Below, piece after piece: positions 63,006 to 64,000 of a DNA stretch of 64,000 nucleotides (positions are counted from its first letter, which is position 1; the number at the start of each line of letters is the position of its first letter). A model generated the notes under the pieces. The model did not search any database and was not told where the DNA came from. It worked only from the letters and a program-made list of their open reading frames with translations. Made by a program: the position numbers and the translations under genes. Source of the stretch: Candidatus Sungiibacteriota bacterium (GTDB lineage: Bacteria > Patescibacteria > Paceibacteria > Sungbacterales > SURF-37); the NCBI GenBank assembly GCA_016186145.1, contig JACPMF010000006.1, forward strand, positions 1-64,000, in the 5' to 3' direction.

Positions 63006-64000
63006 TTAACCGGGGCTTACTTTTTTCTGGCTCGCAGTTAAAACCGTAAATTCTTTGATAAGAACCCTCGCGGCTTCAATTTCTTGGCGAATATGCGGAG
63101 GTAGTTGTTTCTCCACTAATTTTAATTTCTTATCATCGGCTTCCAGTATATCCTCCCATTTACCGAGCGGTTCAAGAATAGCGCGCACTTTTTCAAAATC
63201 ATACGCGAACCTCTTTTGCAGCGATTTTGAGATAAAACCGCCCTCGCCGAACACTCGATCATAACCGCCGCGTTCCATGTATTCCCGTATTTTTTGCTTC
63301 AGTTCAGCCATTCGCGCTTCTGTAGCGGCATTATTTTTAACTAAATCAAAATACTCCTTAAGCGCCGCGTCAATTTCCTCTTGATTCTTGATTCCTGGAT
63401 CCTGACTCCGGTATAAATGCTTCCACGCCGGACATATGGGCTTAAACGCGCACCAGTCGCAAAGAGGGGAGGGATTTGGTTCAAAACGCTCTGCGGCCCC
63501 AAGTTTCTTCGCGATTTCCCGGATGGCATCAAGGACGCCCTGCCGGGTCAACTCGATTTCTTCCTGCGTTCGCGCGGTTGAGAGTTTTTCGCCGTGCTTC
63601 AAAAAGTAAAGAGAAAGTTTAATGTGGCTCGGCTCCAATTGAGGCCATTTTTTTTGAAGGCCGAGGTGATACAAAGAAAGCTGAAAATCTGCATCGACTT
63701 TTTCCTGCGACGGCAGTTTCTTTGCGGTTTTATAATCAATGATTTCAAACGTACCGTCTTCTAACTTGTCGATCCGGTCGATTTTCCCGGCCAGGGTATG
63801 CGTTTCGCTGGAAATTGGATCCTCAATCAGCACCTCGAATTTCGATTCCAAATCCACTACTGAAAAATTCCAAGGGGCATTTTTTGCATAGAAATTTTTG
63901 AGCATGCCAAGGGCGCTTTCGCGATATGCTTCTCGTTCCGCATCCTGCCAATTCATGCTTTTTGCATCAAAATTTTCACGAAAATACGCCGCAACCTGAC
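63006..64000 (-). CDS. RecB-type PD-(D/E)XK nuclease with Fe-S Cys motif, 5' partial
   Basis: The minus-strand frame is open to the window edge (codons before the ATG at 63956 read on), so the N-terminus is missing. The nuclease core shows GKIDRIDKLEDGTFEIIDYKTAKK (Asp, Asp and Lys of PD-(D/E)XK) followed by QLSLYHLGL. The cluster CDWCAFKPICPAW supplies three Cys of a 4Fe-4S site as in AddB, Cas4 and RecB-like nucleases; the fourth Cys should lie upstream. A helicase part may precede it. A role in DNA end processing or repair is likely. The last 140 residues are helical and specific to this protein. Confidence 0.85.
   Translation of the reverse strand, partial: QVAAYFRENFDAKSMNWQDAEREAYRESALGMLKNFYAKNAPWNFSVVDLESKFEVLIEDPISSETHTLAGKIDRIDKLEDGTFEIIDYKTAKKLPSQEKVDADFQLSLYHLGLQKKWPQLEPSHIKLSLYFLKHGEKLSTARTQEEIELTRQGVLDAIREIAKKLGAAERFEPNPSPLCDWCAFKPICPAWKHLYRSQDPGIKNQEEIDAALKEYFDLVKNNAATEARMAELKQKIREYMERGGYDRVFGEGGFISKSLQKRFAYDFEKVRAILEPLGKWEDILEADDKKLKLVEKQLPPHIRQEIEAARVLIKEFTVLTASQKKVSPG

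Overview
The window looks like a chromosomal segment of a Candidate Phyla Radiation bacterium (Patescibacteria, most likely a Parcubacteria-type lineage). This is inferred from compact genes with frequent stop/start overlaps, many small secreted or membrane-anchored proteins of CPR style, short ribosomal proteins (L13 of 114 residues), a short SMC, and single-copy housekeeping genes scattered in small blocks. L9 (rplI) is present, which argues against the Microgenomates branch. TGA is used as an ordinary stop, so the Gracilibacteria/SR1 code is excluded. No 16S rRNA is present, so the placement is inference.

Layout. 0-3.5 kb: the end of a conjugation-type ATPase, a coiled-coil protein, a GtrA-like membrane protein, an ArsR-fold regulator behind a 48-bp palindrome and a G11 tract, and a small secreted protein. 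3.6-5.6 kb: dnaX carrying an in-frame repeat insertion, a frameshifted histidine phosphatase and tRNA-Gln(UUG). 5.7-16.6 kb: a candidate defence island with an HTH-HsdM-HsdS fusion, HsdR, a KAP P-loop NTPase, a PD-(D/E)XK-like protein, a HEPN-like protein and a GIY-YIG nuclease. 16.6-22.7 kb: surface proteins (two beta-rich secreted proteins, one Cys-rich tandem-repeat protein) between copies of an apparently new structured RNA. 22.9-28.8 kb: three GT4 glycosyltransferases, a GH15/GH133-like glucosidase, a SET-domain protein and a small-molecule kinase. 29.5-31.7 kb: VKOR, CDP-alcohol phosphatidyltransferase and L21. 31.7-33.7 kb: recR and dnaB on the minus strand. 34-37.2 kb: a PilM-like ATPase with its membrane partner. 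37.3-42.1 kb: infA-rpmJ-rpsM-rpsK-rpsD-rpoA-rplQ-rplM-rpsI. 43.8-46.1 kb: murA and mreB. 47.4-51.5 kb: rpmF-nusB-rnc-smc. 52.7-54.8 kb: htpX and a kinase-like protein. 54.9-61 kb: tRNA-Ser(GGA), dnaG, rpoD, murC and ctpA. 61.6-64 kb: rplI, rpmA, a small membrane protein and a RecB-type nuclease that runs off the end.

Three genome-wide features stand out. (1) A repeated RNA-like module occurs at 5.6, 16.6-16.9, 20.1-20.3 and 22.4-22.7 kb. It has a compensatory-changing 5' hairpin and a terminator hairpin whose outer stem is constant and whose inner stem is rewritten in each copy. (2) Several families of short inverted repeats sit exactly against the start codons of housekeeping genes (recR, rpsM, rplQ, murA, smc, rpoA, htpX, rpsD, nusB, murC, rnc). 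Related repeats also lie inside coding sequences. (3) There are two modes of gene start. Housekeeping genes have no Shine-Dalgarno and in several cases a -10 box 8-9 bases before the ATG, as in leaderless mRNAs. A set of orphan genes has strong Shine-Dalgarno sites, mostly their own promoters and terminators, and foreign-looking codon use in some.

All functions are read from sequence motifs by eye. No database search or folding program was run.
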